From Eonycteris spelaea (lineage: Eukaryota; Chordata; Mammalia; Chiroptera; Pteropodidae), in contig PUFA01000116.1 in assembly GCA_003508835.1 (NCBI GenBank), positions 2,604,001 to 2,668,000 of the forward strand: a stretch of DNA of 64,000 nt, in the 5' to 3' direction. Under the pieces are notes generated by a model. That model saw only the letters and a program-made list of their open reading frames with translations. It had not been told where the DNA came from and did not search any database. The position numbers were made by a program, and so were the translations under genes. Position 1 is the first letter of the stretch; each line of letters begins with the position of its first letter. This document shows, in pieces, positions 1 to 12,000 of the stretch.

Positions 1-34
1 AAAAAAGAAAGAAAGAAAAAGAAAAAAAGATTCC
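1..34. repeat. A/G-rich tract at window edge
   Basis: The first bases are runs of A broken by single G (AAAGAAAG type). This could be the poly(A) tail of a plus-strand retroposon whose body lies outside the window, or simple low-complexity DNA. Confidence 0.6.
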
Positions 35-1299
35 TTTCCTTTGTAAGACATCCTTTACTATTACGGTTGAGGCAATGGGCAATGACTTTTCTGTAACTCA
101 GGAATCAAAGCCTAGCTTGACCAGTGAAAGCCAGCACCTCACAAGGAGTAGCCCCCAGCAAACTGAAGACACCAAGGAAAATGGAGCGGCCCCCTGTGGG
201 TTTCTTATGTCAAATATTCGTGTTTTCTTCTTGGGAAGTCTTGTAAAACCAGTGTCTGTGTTAGGTACGTTTATCATAGCACATGATTTTATAATGGTTA
301 ATAAGAAGGGAATCAGAGGTGTGCTGATTATTTGCCTTCCTGGGGGTAATTGTCAAACAGCCTTTATTTGCTTTGCAAGGGCTGTAAAGTGCTTTAGCAA
401 CATGTTTAATTCTGAGTTAGTGACACTGTGACTCACTGGGAGGTGGCAATGTATCAGGCTGATGGAATATGTATTATGTCAAAATGTCAGAGATATAGTA
501 TTAAACTATAAATAGATGCTTTTAGCAGGTAAAGTCTTGCATTGAAGCTGATATTTAGAATTGTCTAGAGAACATTTAATTTGCATATAATTCTCAGTAA
601 TAATTTATGGAAAATTTGCAGGATATATAAACAGCAATGTGCTGGAGACCAAGATTCCTACATACTGGCAGGGAAATATGACATTTTTGAGGTTATTCTT
701 GATTTAAATTCATTTAGTTTCCTATTTCCTAGAATATAAAGTGGAGTTTTAAGCATGTTTCAATGCACAGTGACTATAGCCATTAATTTTTTGGGGTGAT
801 GGATGTGTGCAATATGATCTATGAGTCATACCGAAGATGCTAAAAAGGGATGAGGTCATCTAGCCTGGAACAAGAGGGGACCAATCAGCACGGCCAGGAG
901 CACATCATGAACACCCAAGAAGCGGGGTGCTCTGGAGCCTGGCAAGAGCAGTCAAGTGGGTGGTGAGCTGGGTGGAGCGGTTACAAGTGGGCATGAAGCG
1001 GAATGGTGAAAGGAGAATGAGGCGCCCATAGAGCCACGCTAGTAGAGCCTGGGGGCAGGCGAGAGCAGGGTCTCCACAGTCAGGCAGGACACAGCTCTCC
1101 CAGGACCAGAGCTGCGTCAGCTCTGGCGGAGTGACAGGTCACCAACGCCCTTAGAACAGGAGCCAAAGGGAGGACTGAGATTTCAGAAGTCAGGCAACTA
1201 CTCCTCATTGTCCCTCCCCTCAGTCCCTGGCGACCACCATTTTACTGTCCGTGGCTGTGAATGTAAGTATTTAGATACCTCTTGTCAGTCACTGTATTT
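35..1299. other. Intron, mostly unassigned
   Basis: No gene is seen. A short piece at about 765-830 reads like part of a laurasiatherian L1 3' UTR (CAGTGACTATAGCCATTAAT followed by a GGTGATGGATGT motif). The block at 850-1,140 is richer in G+C, with no recognisable repeat. Confidence 0.45.
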
Positions 1300-1460
1300 T
1301 AAGGGTAAATAGTTCCAGTTTTGCAAGATGAGAAAGTTCTGGAGACATGTTGCACAATAATGTGCATGGACTTAACACTACTGAACTGTGCACTTAAAAA
1401 TGGCCAAGATGGTAAATTCTGTGTTATGGGATTATTTTTGAGAATTAAAAAAAAAAAACA
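1300..1460 (+). mobile_element. L1 LINE 3' end
   Basis: The order of landmarks is that of an old L1 3' UTR: GATGAGAAAGTTCTGGAGA, a TTGCACAA block, then ACTGAACTGTGCACTTAAAA and AAGATGGTAAATT. It ends in a 12-A tail at about 1,448-1,459. It is 5'-truncated, noncoding and antisense to CNTNAP2. Confidence 0.75.
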
Positions 1461-1925
1461 TCAGGCAAAAAATGGGGTAGTAAATAAAAATAAAAGCTGT
1501 GATAGCTTCTTAGCCTTTTTGTTAAGCTTAGCTGATCTTTTTAAAAACGTTTTTAGCACCAAGCGTAGAGCCTGACAAAGGTTCACTGAGTGAATCCAGG
1601 TCTTTGTGAATGATGGATTACAGCTCTCTTCAGTATACAGAGCAGAGCTTCTCAGAGTACATTCCAGATTTTCGGTGGATAGTTTTTAATTATATATATT
1701 CAGCAGGGATTTTGTCTCATTCTACCTGTTTAGCCTTGACATCTAGCATATTTGGTCCAAAGTGAGTTCTTAATTGATGCTGGCCATTTTAAATTTGAGA
1801 TCATTTATACTGAATTATCTGAACCTATATTAATGATATTCCTCCCAAAACACAGATTGCATTCTGAAATTACTTTTGATCTAGGGTTAGCTGTGTGTTT
1901 GCACTTTGTAGAATGATAATGGTAT

Positions 1926-2025
1926 TATATATATACATAAATATTTATATACACACACATATACATATTTTAGATGGGTAATAAAACATACATGTATATA
2001 TATATGTGTGTGTGTATATACATTA
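1926..2025. repeat. AT/CA and TG/TA microsatellite pair
   Basis: A TA-rich stretch with a short (CA)n is followed about 50 bp later by (TA)n(TG)n. The halves are roughly inverted copies of each other and could pair as a weak hairpin. Confidence 0.7.
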
Positions 2026-3081
2026 AGGAACCACTAGAGTGCTATGTTTTTAGAAAAATGTTTTACTCTGCATTTTTACCCTACTTTGTCCTGTTGGGAA
2101 GCAGCAATGAAAGGAAGCCCTAGATTAGCCTGGGGTGGGATGCCACTGTCCTCTGTTCTTCTGCACTCCAGAATGGCTCCGTATTTGTGGTCCACCATAG
2201 TCTTCCATCTCTTTCGAGTTGGCACCGATCAAAGCCCAATGTTATTTCCTCTCTAGCCATGTCTGTGTGCATACAGGGTCAACCCTTCCGTTGAGGGCGT
2301 GGGGGCTTGCTGTCACATTGCGCCAGCTCTGTTTTCTGTTACTGCAGTTGTGGGCTCACCTTTGCAAGGTGCCTTTTCTGAAAGGCTGATATTCATCTGC
2401 CTGGAATTGCTCAGAGGTTGGTTTGTCTGAAAGCACAGTATTTGGCTAAATAAGTATGAACGTCCCTTTCAACTGGAAGATAATCATAGCAGCGTCAATC
2501 TTGTTTTCAGATGGGTAATAAAACAGGCTGGTGGGCTGGACAGTCATATGCCTTCACGGAAGCTCAGCCTATTTAGGAATTAGTTCTATTTATTCAGGTC
2601 TTACATCTATAAACAGAAGTCACGGTGGAAGCGGAAGTCTAGAATATACAATAACTCAAAACCGTTAGATGTGAGTCCACCTTTTCATCTTTTTTTCCAT
2701 GCACAAATATGAGCCAATCCAATGCCTAATGGCAAGTGTAAAGAAAGATCAGAAGCGTGAGCAAGTCAGAAATTAAATTTTAAAATCGGCTCACCGGCCC
2801 CCTGTCCTCCACCCAGGAACCGCCCGCCTGGCCACGCACCGTTACATGCTCTCCACCCCTACGCTGGGCGCTTCCTGGCACAAGAATGTGGCTCCCCGCA
2901 CAAAGCCAAAATTCAGCATGCTGGTGAAGTGAATGTACAAATGAATGAAATTTGGAGTGTGTGTGTACATGTGTGCGCTCACACTATGTGCACATGTATT
3001 TTAGGGAAGAGGCGAGTTGTGTGGTGGGCGTGTTCAACACCTGCTTGAACAGTTTCCAAGTGTTGTTCCTGTGGGTTTCTT
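2026..3081. other. Intron, no assigned element
   Basis: No gene or repeat family is recognised. A GT-rich patch at about 2,958-3,000 contains alternating GTGTGTACATGTGTG and GTGCACATGTA motifs. Confidence 0.4.
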
Positions 3082-3140
3082 GATCCTGGCTATACATTCG
3101 AATCACCTAGAAAGTTAAAAATACTGAGCTGGGGCTCCGA
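3082..3140 (+). mobile_element. MER5-type hAT-Charlie fragment
   Basis: The stretch with CCTGGCTATACATTCGAATC, then ACCTAG..AAAAATACTGA and GGGGCTCC follows the order of the MER5A nonautonomous element (CCTGGCTGCACATTAGAATC in the consensus as I recall it). Only about 60 bp survive and no terminal repeats are visible. Confidence 0.65.
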
Positions 3141-4637
3141 AAGTCACAATCTCTCTTGGTGGATCAGGGAATAGAAATGACACATAATGAAGTTTTGTCT
3201 GAGGTAATATTCTGCTTTTTCTTTAAGGCTTTATAGAAGAGAGGTCTCCATAGTTTAAGCTTATCTTGAGCATAACATTATTTTTAAGCTAGTTCAGCAA
3301 GTTGGAGCATTATCATTTTAATGCTTTTGCTTATTTTGGAGGATTTTCCATTTATTTGCCTTATTTTTGTTTCCCCTGAGCTTCTTTTGGGCACATGGTT
3401 TCATTTTAGAAATTCAAACTTTAGCTTTAAGCTACAAGTGAATTTAAAGAGCAACAAGTGAATTTTAAGTAGGTAAAAACCTCAAGAGAAAAAGCTGACA
3501 TCTGAAGCCAAAGCTAAGAAGTACTTATTTATAACAAGGTTGGCTCTCTGGCCAATTTAGAGAGACAAGGGATAGTTCTGTTTATGCCCAAGGAACAAAG
3601 TTGCTTTGATAGAAAGAACAGAGAACCTTCTTAATAAAGCCTCTGTTTAGTGTTTCAGGGGGCAGACGCGATAGTAAGATATTAAATATCAGTTTGTGAG
3701 CAAACGTGTTAGAAATGAGAGAGATCTTGCATGCTCCATCCTGTTGTGCTGGCATCAATGAGCCTTTAGAAAAGAGGGACCCTACAGGTCCTCGCATGTG
3801 GCCACTCGATGTGACGTGTGCATCAAAGCTACTCACTCTGCAAAGGGCGATACAAATGTTGGGCTCCAGGTGTCCCTGACACTTCCTCACGTCCCCACTT
3901 TCCACTGGATTTTACGCAACGACAGCGCAGAGCATGAAACGGGGTTGGCAAATCCGAGTATCAGTACTGGCCCAACCTCTGACTGGCCACACAACTCTTT
4001 ATTTTCTCTAACTCTTAGCTTCCCAGTAGCACCTGTGGACATCACTGAGGTCTTTTAGTGACGCTGAGACTGTCTGTGTCCCCGGGACAGAGCCACGGCC
4101 AGCCGTGGCCGAAGCCGCCTGATGAAGTCTCTGTTCCTGAGTTTCTTTGCCAGGCAGATTTTCCCCAGTGCCGAAGCGCATCCTCAGCACTGCGTCAGAC
4201 GCTTAGGGAGGCACATCAATTCTTTCAGACCACGAGGGGAGCATCGAGGCGCTGCTGCTGGGTACCACAGACAGAGCAGACAGATGGGAGGCAATTTGTC
4301 GACGAGCAACAATAAAGCCTGCAATGCTGCCCTGGAGACCTGGACATGCTGAATGATCTTCCCTGAGTAGCTAACTTAGTTCCAGGGAGTGACGCAGCCT
4401 TAGGGAATGCGGGCTTATTGTGGTATTAGGAAGAAACAATTAATGTTCCTGCCTGAGTCAGTAAATCAAGGGTGAAAACACCGCCCTTTATTTCAGGGAG
4501 CTAGCGTACAGCCAGTGGGAACGACAGAGAAGCTCCCTGTGAACACAGCACAGGGGAGTGCACGGTCCGCCCGGCAGTCTCTGTCCGCCCCAGTCCTCAG
4601 AGCTGTGGCAGCGGCCCCGCCAGTGACCCACGTTGCC
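3141..4637. other. Intron, unassigned
   Basis: No gene is seen. A short direct duplication of CAAGTGAATTT lies near 3,436-3,465. The part from about 4,050 to 4,620 is GC-richer, with overlapping open frames in several phases that share no domain. Confidence 0.4.
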
Positions 4638-4767
4638 ACTTCTGCTTCTCCTGAGTGCTGTTAATACTTCTATTAAGTATTATTAACCACCAGTTCTGCC
4701 TCTATTGAATACTGCTAATATTTCCTATTAAGTAGTGTTTAATACCATTTATGCCTCTGCCAAATGC
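4638..4767 (+). repeat. 54-55 bp imperfect tandem repeat, about 2.4 copies
   Basis: Units begin at 4,638, 4,692 and 4,747 with ACTTCTGC, AGTTCTGC and ATTTATGCC. Copies 1 and 2 share the layout CTGnTAATAnTT..TATTAAGTA..TTAA..ACC. I judge them roughly 75-80% identical by eye; the third copy is cut after about 20 bp. Confidence 0.75.
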
Positions 4768-6566
4768 GAAAGAAAATGTATAAAGTGTACGTAAGGTATG
4801 GAGAATCACGGCACCGGAGCAGCTGCGTACCCCGCACCCAGTTTTAAGGGAAAGACGCCGGCATCACCCCTGAAGCCGCCTGTGGACCCAGGAGGCATTA
4901 ACACTGCCCTCGGCTTGACGAAGCGTTAGACAGGTTCTTCCCGACTCCAGGCTCCTGCCCTCTCTCTCACAGAGAGGACAAGTCTTCTCCTTTGGCAGCT
5001 CCAGCAGAATGATGGTGCTGGAAAAGAGTTCTATAAACTCACAGGATAAAACAAACACCCGAGAGGACAAATGCAGGAAACGTGCAATCGTGCATTCTCT
5101 CTGCCTTGGAGAAGTAATGTCCACAAGCCAGGAGCGTCCTTCTCAGGGGCCTGGGAACCGTTCTTTCAAAAGTCATCACGAAGAAAGACAGAGCCCCTGT
5201 CTCCCAGAGGACAGGAGACTGACTCCCAGAAGGGCCGGCCAGCAAGACAGAGGGCCTGGTGACATGGCCCCCGCTTGCACGTTGCTTTTTCACTAGCTCG
5301 CCCAGCCCAGACGCCCTGGCCTTAGGGTCACTGGGGTGATGTTCGTTCTCCTCCCGTATTGCAGCAATCTGACTCTGTCACAGTCTCTTGACTAAGTCTT
5401 TCTTGCCATTTTTAACTAGTGTCTGGTGTAATTTTCCTTTTAATCATGTGTCTGACTAGATCATATCAGTTTCTTCCTGACTTAGATGGAAATTGCTCTC
5501 CTGAATTTGGGGATTATCATCCCTTGGGTTGTTTGTATAGTGTTACAGCTCTAAACCACTTAATTGTTTGGTTTTTGTGTTTTTGAACTTCATATAGATA
5601 AAATTACACTGCATATTTCACATTAAATTACAAGAATAAGCTTTATCACCTACTGAAAAGAGTTGGATAAAGAAAATTGTTACCAAAGTAATCATGTTTT
5701 TCATAACTCTACCAATAAAATAAGGCCAAGAGCCAGAAAAACTAAAAATGTGCATTAAAAAAATCTAGCGAATTCCTAATCCTCTAAATCTCACTGTAAT
5801 TTTACTTTCTTCAAGAATTCCTTGACACTTAATCTGTGCATCATGTATATCCAGTAGTCTCCAGTGGTAGATAACTGAGACCACCAAAGATAATCAAGTT
5901 TTTCTTTAATTTTGTATTTTAAAAGAAAAAATAGTGACAGTGTAAACAAATGAACAATTCCCCTTCCCTTTAATTAGATCCCAATATTTTCCCAATGTAA
6001 CAATACAATATGCACAATGATTAAGAAACTCTAATTGCAATTCTAGTTTCTGATTTCACTGAGGCCCAACTGTCAAATCTTTGTTGATGACACAGAATAA
6101 TTCAAATTAGAGAGGTCTAAAGAACATTAAGAGAAACTCCAGAAATACCAGCAGGACTTGCTAATTGGGCTGGGCTGTAGCAGCTGGGAGGCAACCCAGG
6201 CAAGTACAAAGCCCCAAACAGGACCTTGGGAGGTGCTATTTCCCCAGCACACACAGACGGCCAGAAGTCAAAGGCCACTCACCAGGTGTCTGTCCTCTGA
6301 GGATTTCTAATTGAAAGGCATCATGATATTAAGAGCACATCCATTCTAGGATGCAAAAATAATTCGAAGCACTTAGATCTTCTCCCTCTCCCTCCCTACC
6401 ATGGCCCTACAAGCATCCAGGAGCACTGCAGGCATTCCTTGGGGGCTGCATGCAGAGAGTGGGTCTTATTTTCATGGGCTGGTCACCAGAACAGCTTAAC
6501 TTTTATCATCTAGCAGTTGGATCGTCTTGATAACACTAACTCTCAAAACAAATTCCGTAAGCGCAT
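4768..6566. other. Intron, unassigned
   Basis: No gene or repeat family is recognised. Base composition moves from moderately GC-rich (4,800-5,350) to AT-rich (5,400-6,130). Confidence 0.4.
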
Positions 6567-6688
6567 ACCTGGGGTACATTATGTACACCTGGAACACGGT
6601 ATGCACATCTGGGGTACACAGTGTGTATATCTGGGGCCAGGTATCTACACCTGGAACACGGCGTGCACATCTGGGGTGCAGTATGACC
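6567..6688 (+). repeat. Minisatellite, six 20-22 bp units of alternating type
   Basis: Units start at 6,567, 6,587, 6,607, 6,629, 6,649 and 6,669. Each opens with ACCTGG or ATCTGG. Units 2 and 5 share ACCTGGAACACGG followed by TGCAC; units 1, 3, 4 and 6 carry CTGGGG. Units 2-3 and 5-6 are close copies, which suggests a higher-order duplication of about 62 bp. The array stays open in more than one frame on both strands, a by-product of periodicity rather than evidence of coding. Confidence 0.9.
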
Positions 6689-7587
6689 ACGCATTCTTTG
6701 AAATCGTAATTGGTTTAGGTGCTACCTTTGCATATTAAAAACTATAATTAAAATAAAGGATAGTGCTGAACTGATATTTATGGAAGCCATCAGCTGTAGA
6801 GTAGAAATAATATCTCCATTGATCCCAAAGTGTTTTTAGAGTGTGTATGTAAAGATAATATTGTTATATATTTTCATTTCAACAACCATGTAGCTGTCTT
6901 CCCTAGCTGTTCAAAACATTATTATTATTTTTTTGCAACTTCCTTCATATCTCCAGAGTGTCCCAGCTGGAAGCCAAAGCCATATATTTTCTGCAAGTAT
7001 AACAAGAGAGATTCATACCTATTCTTGAGGGGCAATTAGCGAACTCTGCAAAAGAAAAAAAATTCCCATATTTTCTGCAGCAAAATGCCTCTGAGACTAA
7101 TTAGAATATTCCTTATTATAGCTGCTTTTCTAGCTACTTGCTGTAATTTGTAACTGACATTAAGTGTAGAACCCTGGAGTTGCACATGTGTTTACTTTGC
7201 TGAGTCCACCATTACCTGACCAGAATAATCAAAAGAGAAAATTTACAACTGCAGTGAACAGAACAACAAAAATCCACTCAAAGTGCTATCTCCTAAAAGA
7301 CCAGGGTGTAGCCCAAAAGGAGACCCAAGTCTTGGCAGAGCATGATCCTTCTCAACAGCTGCCTGTCTACAGGGTGCTACTGAGGTCTGGAGGATGTGGA
7401 TGGTGACTCCTGTGACTCATGTCATATAATCGCTGCCATTTTGGGCTCAAATTTAGTGTTTCAGCCAATTCTTTTAGGCCATTAATCCTCTTAAAACTAT
7501 GAAATCCTTTCTTCTTTTTTCCATAGGACACACGCAAAACCAAAATGAACATCCTTGTATCTACAAAGAGCACTCATGAAATTAGAT
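6689..7587. other. Intron, unassigned AT-rich
   Basis: No gene, terminal repeats or SINE landmarks are seen. Confidence 0.4.
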
Positions 7588-7735
7588 CAGTGTTTCCCAA
7601 AGTTGATGATATGATTAACTGAGATGTTTGTTAATAAAATAGATTCTCTTGCCTCTGATGAGATTCATATTCTATACTCTGGAGTGAAGGCTAAGAATCT
7701 GTATTTTTATCAAGTTCCCTGATAAGTGTTTTTAT
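7588..7735 (+). mobile_element. MER20-like hAT-Charlie fragment
   Basis: It opens CAGTGTTTCCCAAAGTTGA, close to the hAT end CAGTGGTTCTCAAA. It later shows AGAATCTGTATTTTTATCAA followed by GTTCCCTGATAAGTG, in the order of the 3' half of MER20. Divergence is high and the right terminal repeat is not recognisable. Confidence 0.55.
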
Positions 7736-8484
7736 TTGATGAGTAAGAAAATAAGGAACTGAATGAACCCCTATAATCTGTTTCAATTGTAAACTCCCAT
7801 GAATCCATGATCATTGTCCATAATGGGATACTCTCTTAAAAAAATAAGAACAAAACCTTTTCTTGACTGGTAAACAGAATACCAAAACAACAACAAAAAA
7901 CCCCCCGAAAGACTGGATTTGAGAGAAAAAAGATTTACAAAAATCTAGATAGCTGGGAAACCTAAAAACACTACATAGATTCCATTGGCTAAACTTTTCA
8001 CCCAGTTACCATGACAACGGCCATATATGCTGTAATGTAGAGAAAATTAGTTATTAACCTGGATAGGCCTTTGCAGGAAGAAAGATCTTTCAGATAGCGC
8101 TGATTTGGGCTGTTCTGTGGATCACACGCCTCATGTTCTCCCCAGCTGCTGAGACCTGAAATCTGCTTTTCTCACAATCATGTGAAAACCCAGAGAGGAA
8201 ATTAGGGCTAACGCGAGATTTGTTATTCTTGGGCTGGTGACCGCTCTGCTTTGCATCGAGGCCTCCGTCTATGTGTGAGAAAGCTCAAGTAGTGGATGCT
8301 GCCCCAGCTCAGAGGAAGCGGTTGACGTTAATGGTGTGGGAGAGGGCTGTGGTAAGTTTCAAGCAGTTACACGATAATTTAGTTTTGACATGTTGATTGA
8401 TGATGAGGGTTCTAACTTCTCTTGGCATGTAGCAGTTTTAAACAGTAGTTTAGAGCTGTGTAAGGGATGGGAGGGTGTCTGGTC

Positions 8485-8640
8485 TAAACTCTGTATCTTA
8501 AAAAATGAGGAATCTAAAGCTCAGAGAATGTAACCAACTTCCCAAAGTGCAGAGATCAGCAGAGACGGGATGAGAACCCTATTTATTCTCCACACCCAAA
8601 GTCCCTGCTCGTGATACTACTTAAGCTGCGTGCCACATTC
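8485..8640 (-). mobile_element. MIR SINE, antisense
   Basis: It shows the MIR core reversed: AAAAATGAGGAATCTAAAGC, CTCAGAGAATGTAACCAACT, TCCCAAAG, GCAGAGACGGGATGAGAACCC. This mirrors the reversed consensus order of GAGGAAACTGAGG, CTTGCCCAAGG and GGGATTCGAACCC. Confidence 0.75.
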
Positions 8641-9479
8641 TTCTCCCCACGTGGAACACCTGTCATGGTTTTTCGACACCAAGAGCACTTTCTCTGTTTT
8701 ATTTATTACCTCTAAGCCACCGTTTCTTGGACGGCAATGGCAGAGCCCCCTGCTCTGTGCTCAGGGACATGTGGTCTGGCCTCTGCTTTTGCCTTTCCTC
8801 CTCCTCCCAGGTCAGAAAGTCCTGCGCATTCTGCGATGACGCAAACAATCCTCTGACAACTCTAAGGAGGAGGCTGTCACTTACTGACACATTAGCAAGC
8901 CTCTAAACGCATTAGGACTATCACATAACCACGTATACGTTTCTTGCTTTTTCTTGGCTGCAATTTCCAAAAATATTTGCTTTCAAACATCCCTTTATGA
9001 AAAGGATGTTGCCGTTTCCTTCATTATGGATAATTATAAATCCTCATTCATCAGAATTTAAATGATATAGAATAAGTTCTGAGCAGGTTCACTTATAATT
9101 TAATTACAATGGTGAGAATATCAAACAGGTTATTGCAGAGAATGACAAGGAAAAAAAGGTAACGAAGATTAAATATTCTACAAGAAGCAGAGTTGGGATG
9201 GGGCGCCCTAGACTGTTCAGAGCAACAAGGTATCTGCTTCCCCGGGCGGAGACGGGAAGCAGAGCCCCCTGGGACTCAGGGAGGGGAGGGGCAGGTCAAG
9301 GAGGCTCACGAGCACGGCCTGATGGTACGGCCCAAGGGTAAACGTGGTTGCCTGTGAAGAACTTCTCGGACCTTGATGCACGATAAACTTTAACAGTAAT
9401 AATATCTTACGAGCCGTTTAACGATTCTAGACTTCAGCAATAACCTGTACCATGTTATAACAGAACTACATTCGTTGGA
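8641..9479. other. Intron, unassigned
   Basis: Nothing recognisable. G+C rises near 9,200-9,300, at the start of the GC-rich block that runs to about 12.3 kb. Confidence 0.4.
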
Positions 9480-9850
9480 TTAAAGTGTCCGCATTTAGTG
9501 CCACATAATGGAGGAAAAAGCCGACCCCTGCAGGCGCAGCAACACGCTCAATGGCGAGGGCTAAAAAGTCGGGAACAGGAGAGAGAGTTGCGTGCAAGTC
9601 AGCCCCGCGCACTCTCAAGAATCAGTACTGCCGCTGGGAACAAAGCTGGATTTCCCGTGGCGAGTGCCATGGAGAGCTGCCGCACGGCGGCGCCCACAGC
9701 GGGCGGACGCGCGGGCTCCGCGCCCTGCACAGGCTCCTTCAGAACCGGAGGCGTGCGCACCGCACCCTGTTTCCCTGACTGCGGCCGGGAGGAGAGGGAG
9801 GAAAGACGGGAGCCGGAACAGGCGCGGAGACAGGCCCAGCTGCTAGCAAG
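9480..9850. other. CpG-dense patch (CpG-island-like) inside the intron
   Basis: I count about 31 CpG dinucleotides between 9,520 and 9,840, far above the surrounding intron. The densest part is 9,660-9,740. Overlapping open frames occur here in all three plus-strand phases, as expected of GC-rich DNA lacking stops. No splice pair, TATA box or known domain supports a gene. It could be an intronic CpG island, a conversion-enriched patch or a young undiagnosed insertion. Confidence 0.65.
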
Positions 9851-11639
9851 GCCCCAACTGCCAAACGAGCCCCTTTATTCGTGAAGCTGAGTCCAGACTT
9901 TTCCATCCTCTGTCCAGCTAGCTTTCCAAAGATCCACTCTCTATATAATCAAGCAATTTCTCACATTTTAAAGGTTTATGTACGGGTTGATCTCTACAGG
10001 GTGGTTCACAAGTGGAAGAAACACGGAATAGACTATCTGGCAAATCGGACTCTCCGGAGCACAGCTTAAACGGCAACGCTTTCCACGCCTGGGCCTTGTT
10101 GTGTTCGGGACAGCGTCCCGTGAAAGCTCTCCTTATTTTAACAAGATCTTAGAGTTCTGTCATCGAAGGACCTCATAAAGTTACTCTCATGGCCTTTCCT
10201 TTCTTTACTGCAAACGCAGTTTCAGAGTCCGCCAAGTCTCCTATCGGGGAGGAGCAGTCACACGATTCTAGGGGGCAGAGTTCCCAGAATTTCCAATTCA
10301 AACTAAACTGCGAATGCACAGACAAGGGGGAGGCCTTACAGCAGGCGGATGTGAAGAGACTGTTGTAGGGACTGATAAGGTCCCAGCCCCTCAAACCACA
10401 CCCAGCGCTGTCCAGTGGTTTCGTTTGCCACAGATCATAAAACAGAGGCTCTAAGCTGGAGGCATCTCGCCCAAGGAAGACGGGGCAGTGGGTGCATTTC
10501 GGCTGGCGCACTGAAGAGCTGTTTGTGCCTCCTTCTCCCTCACCCTGCGCAGCCCGCGAGCACTGTCACCTAGAAGGTCACTGGCCCTTTCTTCCCAAAT
10601 TTGGGCAAACGTCTTCCAACCAGACAAGAGGAGGCACTCGAGGGGAGACAGAAATAAAAAGAAACACAGGGACCATCATAACAACACAACAGATGACAAT
10701 TTAAACCAATTCAAGTGTGACCAAGGAGCTGCGTGAACTGTGTCATTACTCGCTCTGACACGCGTGAGCACGCTTTCTGGGTAACATCCTGCCACTGAAA
10801 CCCAGGAAAATCGAGTCGCAGTGCACCTGTCCCTCCTGGCTGCCGTTAACGACGATGACGGTTCCTAAGGCGCCCGTGTGTCTTCTCATTACTCAAGACA
10901 CTCACCCCCTCGCTTCCCCTTTGGGTGAGGAAACAGGGACACCGGGAGCAGGGGGCTCTGGAGGAAGTGGAGCTGGGGTTTGTCCGTGCCAGCTCTCTAC
11001 GTCTCACAGTGGCAGCTGTGGCGGTGCTGTGAGGTGACGATGACGGCAGGGATGGGGATGCTGCAAGGGAAACCCACAGGAGTGACGGGACGTGGCAGCC
11101 TCGGTCTACTTCTGCCCATGGGGCATTCAACGGTGCCGCACAAACAGTGTCGTGGTGTCCCGCTGCAGGGGTCTGCTTTAAGTTCTGATTTTAGACAAGA
11201 GCAGCTCTTCCCGACAACTGGGCCTTAAACGGCCTGGCCCCCTCACTGTTTCCGTAACACTGACGGTCTGGCAGCGGCGGAGGCTGTGAGGGCCGCGGAC
11301 ACAGAGGAGAGGGAGGCCCCGGGCAGCGTTTCCTGGAGTTCAGGAAGAAAGGCTCCGAGCTCTGCGAGCGGTAATAAGACTGCAGAGAAAATCACGGATA
11401 CGCCAGGGTGGCCCAGGCATCAACATGGGGACAGCCATGGGACCCCAGTGTTCCCGCAGCCGGGTCACCACGGTGACTGGCCTTTCCTCAGGGAGAAGCA
11501 GCATTCGCAATCCCTGCAGGTTCTTGTGTATAACTAGACAAGTCACGCACACTTCTCGTTTGGAGCACGTGGTCCACCACTGAGAACAGCTCCTCTGTTG
11601 TCATCGCGAAGCCCTGATTGGGAAGGACCCTCACGACAA
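9851..11639. other. Intron, GC-rich, unassigned
   Basis: Many CpGs remain but less densely than in the flanking patches. Short open frames occur on both strands with no shared domain. No repeat family is recognised. Confidence 0.4.
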
Positions 11640-12000
11640 GTTCACATGTAACGCTTCGCTGGGTTGGGGCAGAGGCTCTCCGAGCAGGAAGCGAAGGGAC
11701 GGCAGGGGCACCCCCTTCTCTTCTCTCGGGCCCACGCTCCCATCCGCAGCCCGGACGGGGCGGGGAGGTGCTGCCTCACGGGCAGGGACAAGGAGGGCAG
11801 CTGCGCGGCGTCTGACGCCCTCCCCATCCCAGCCGGGCCTCCGGCTCTGCCTCTGGGCAGCGCTGGGACCGTCGCCAGGGTCAGGGTGTTGGGGCAGGCG
11901 CTCTGCCTTCCCAGGTCTGGGCGAGGGGCCTCCTCGCTTGCACGGCGGCACTGGCCGGGTCGCTTGTCCGTATTCTCGACTCTAAGCCCTGAGACAACAC
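11640..12000. other. Second CpG-dense patch
   Basis: About 29 CpGs fall in 360 bp. Open frames of 106-144 codons overlap on both strands over the same bases, so the openness comes from composition. None resembles a known protein. Confidence 0.6.

Noticed and set aside
6496..6738. Small proteins encoded across the minisatellite
   Set aside because: Open in several frames because of a 20-bp-like period without stops; no start context or conservation evidence.
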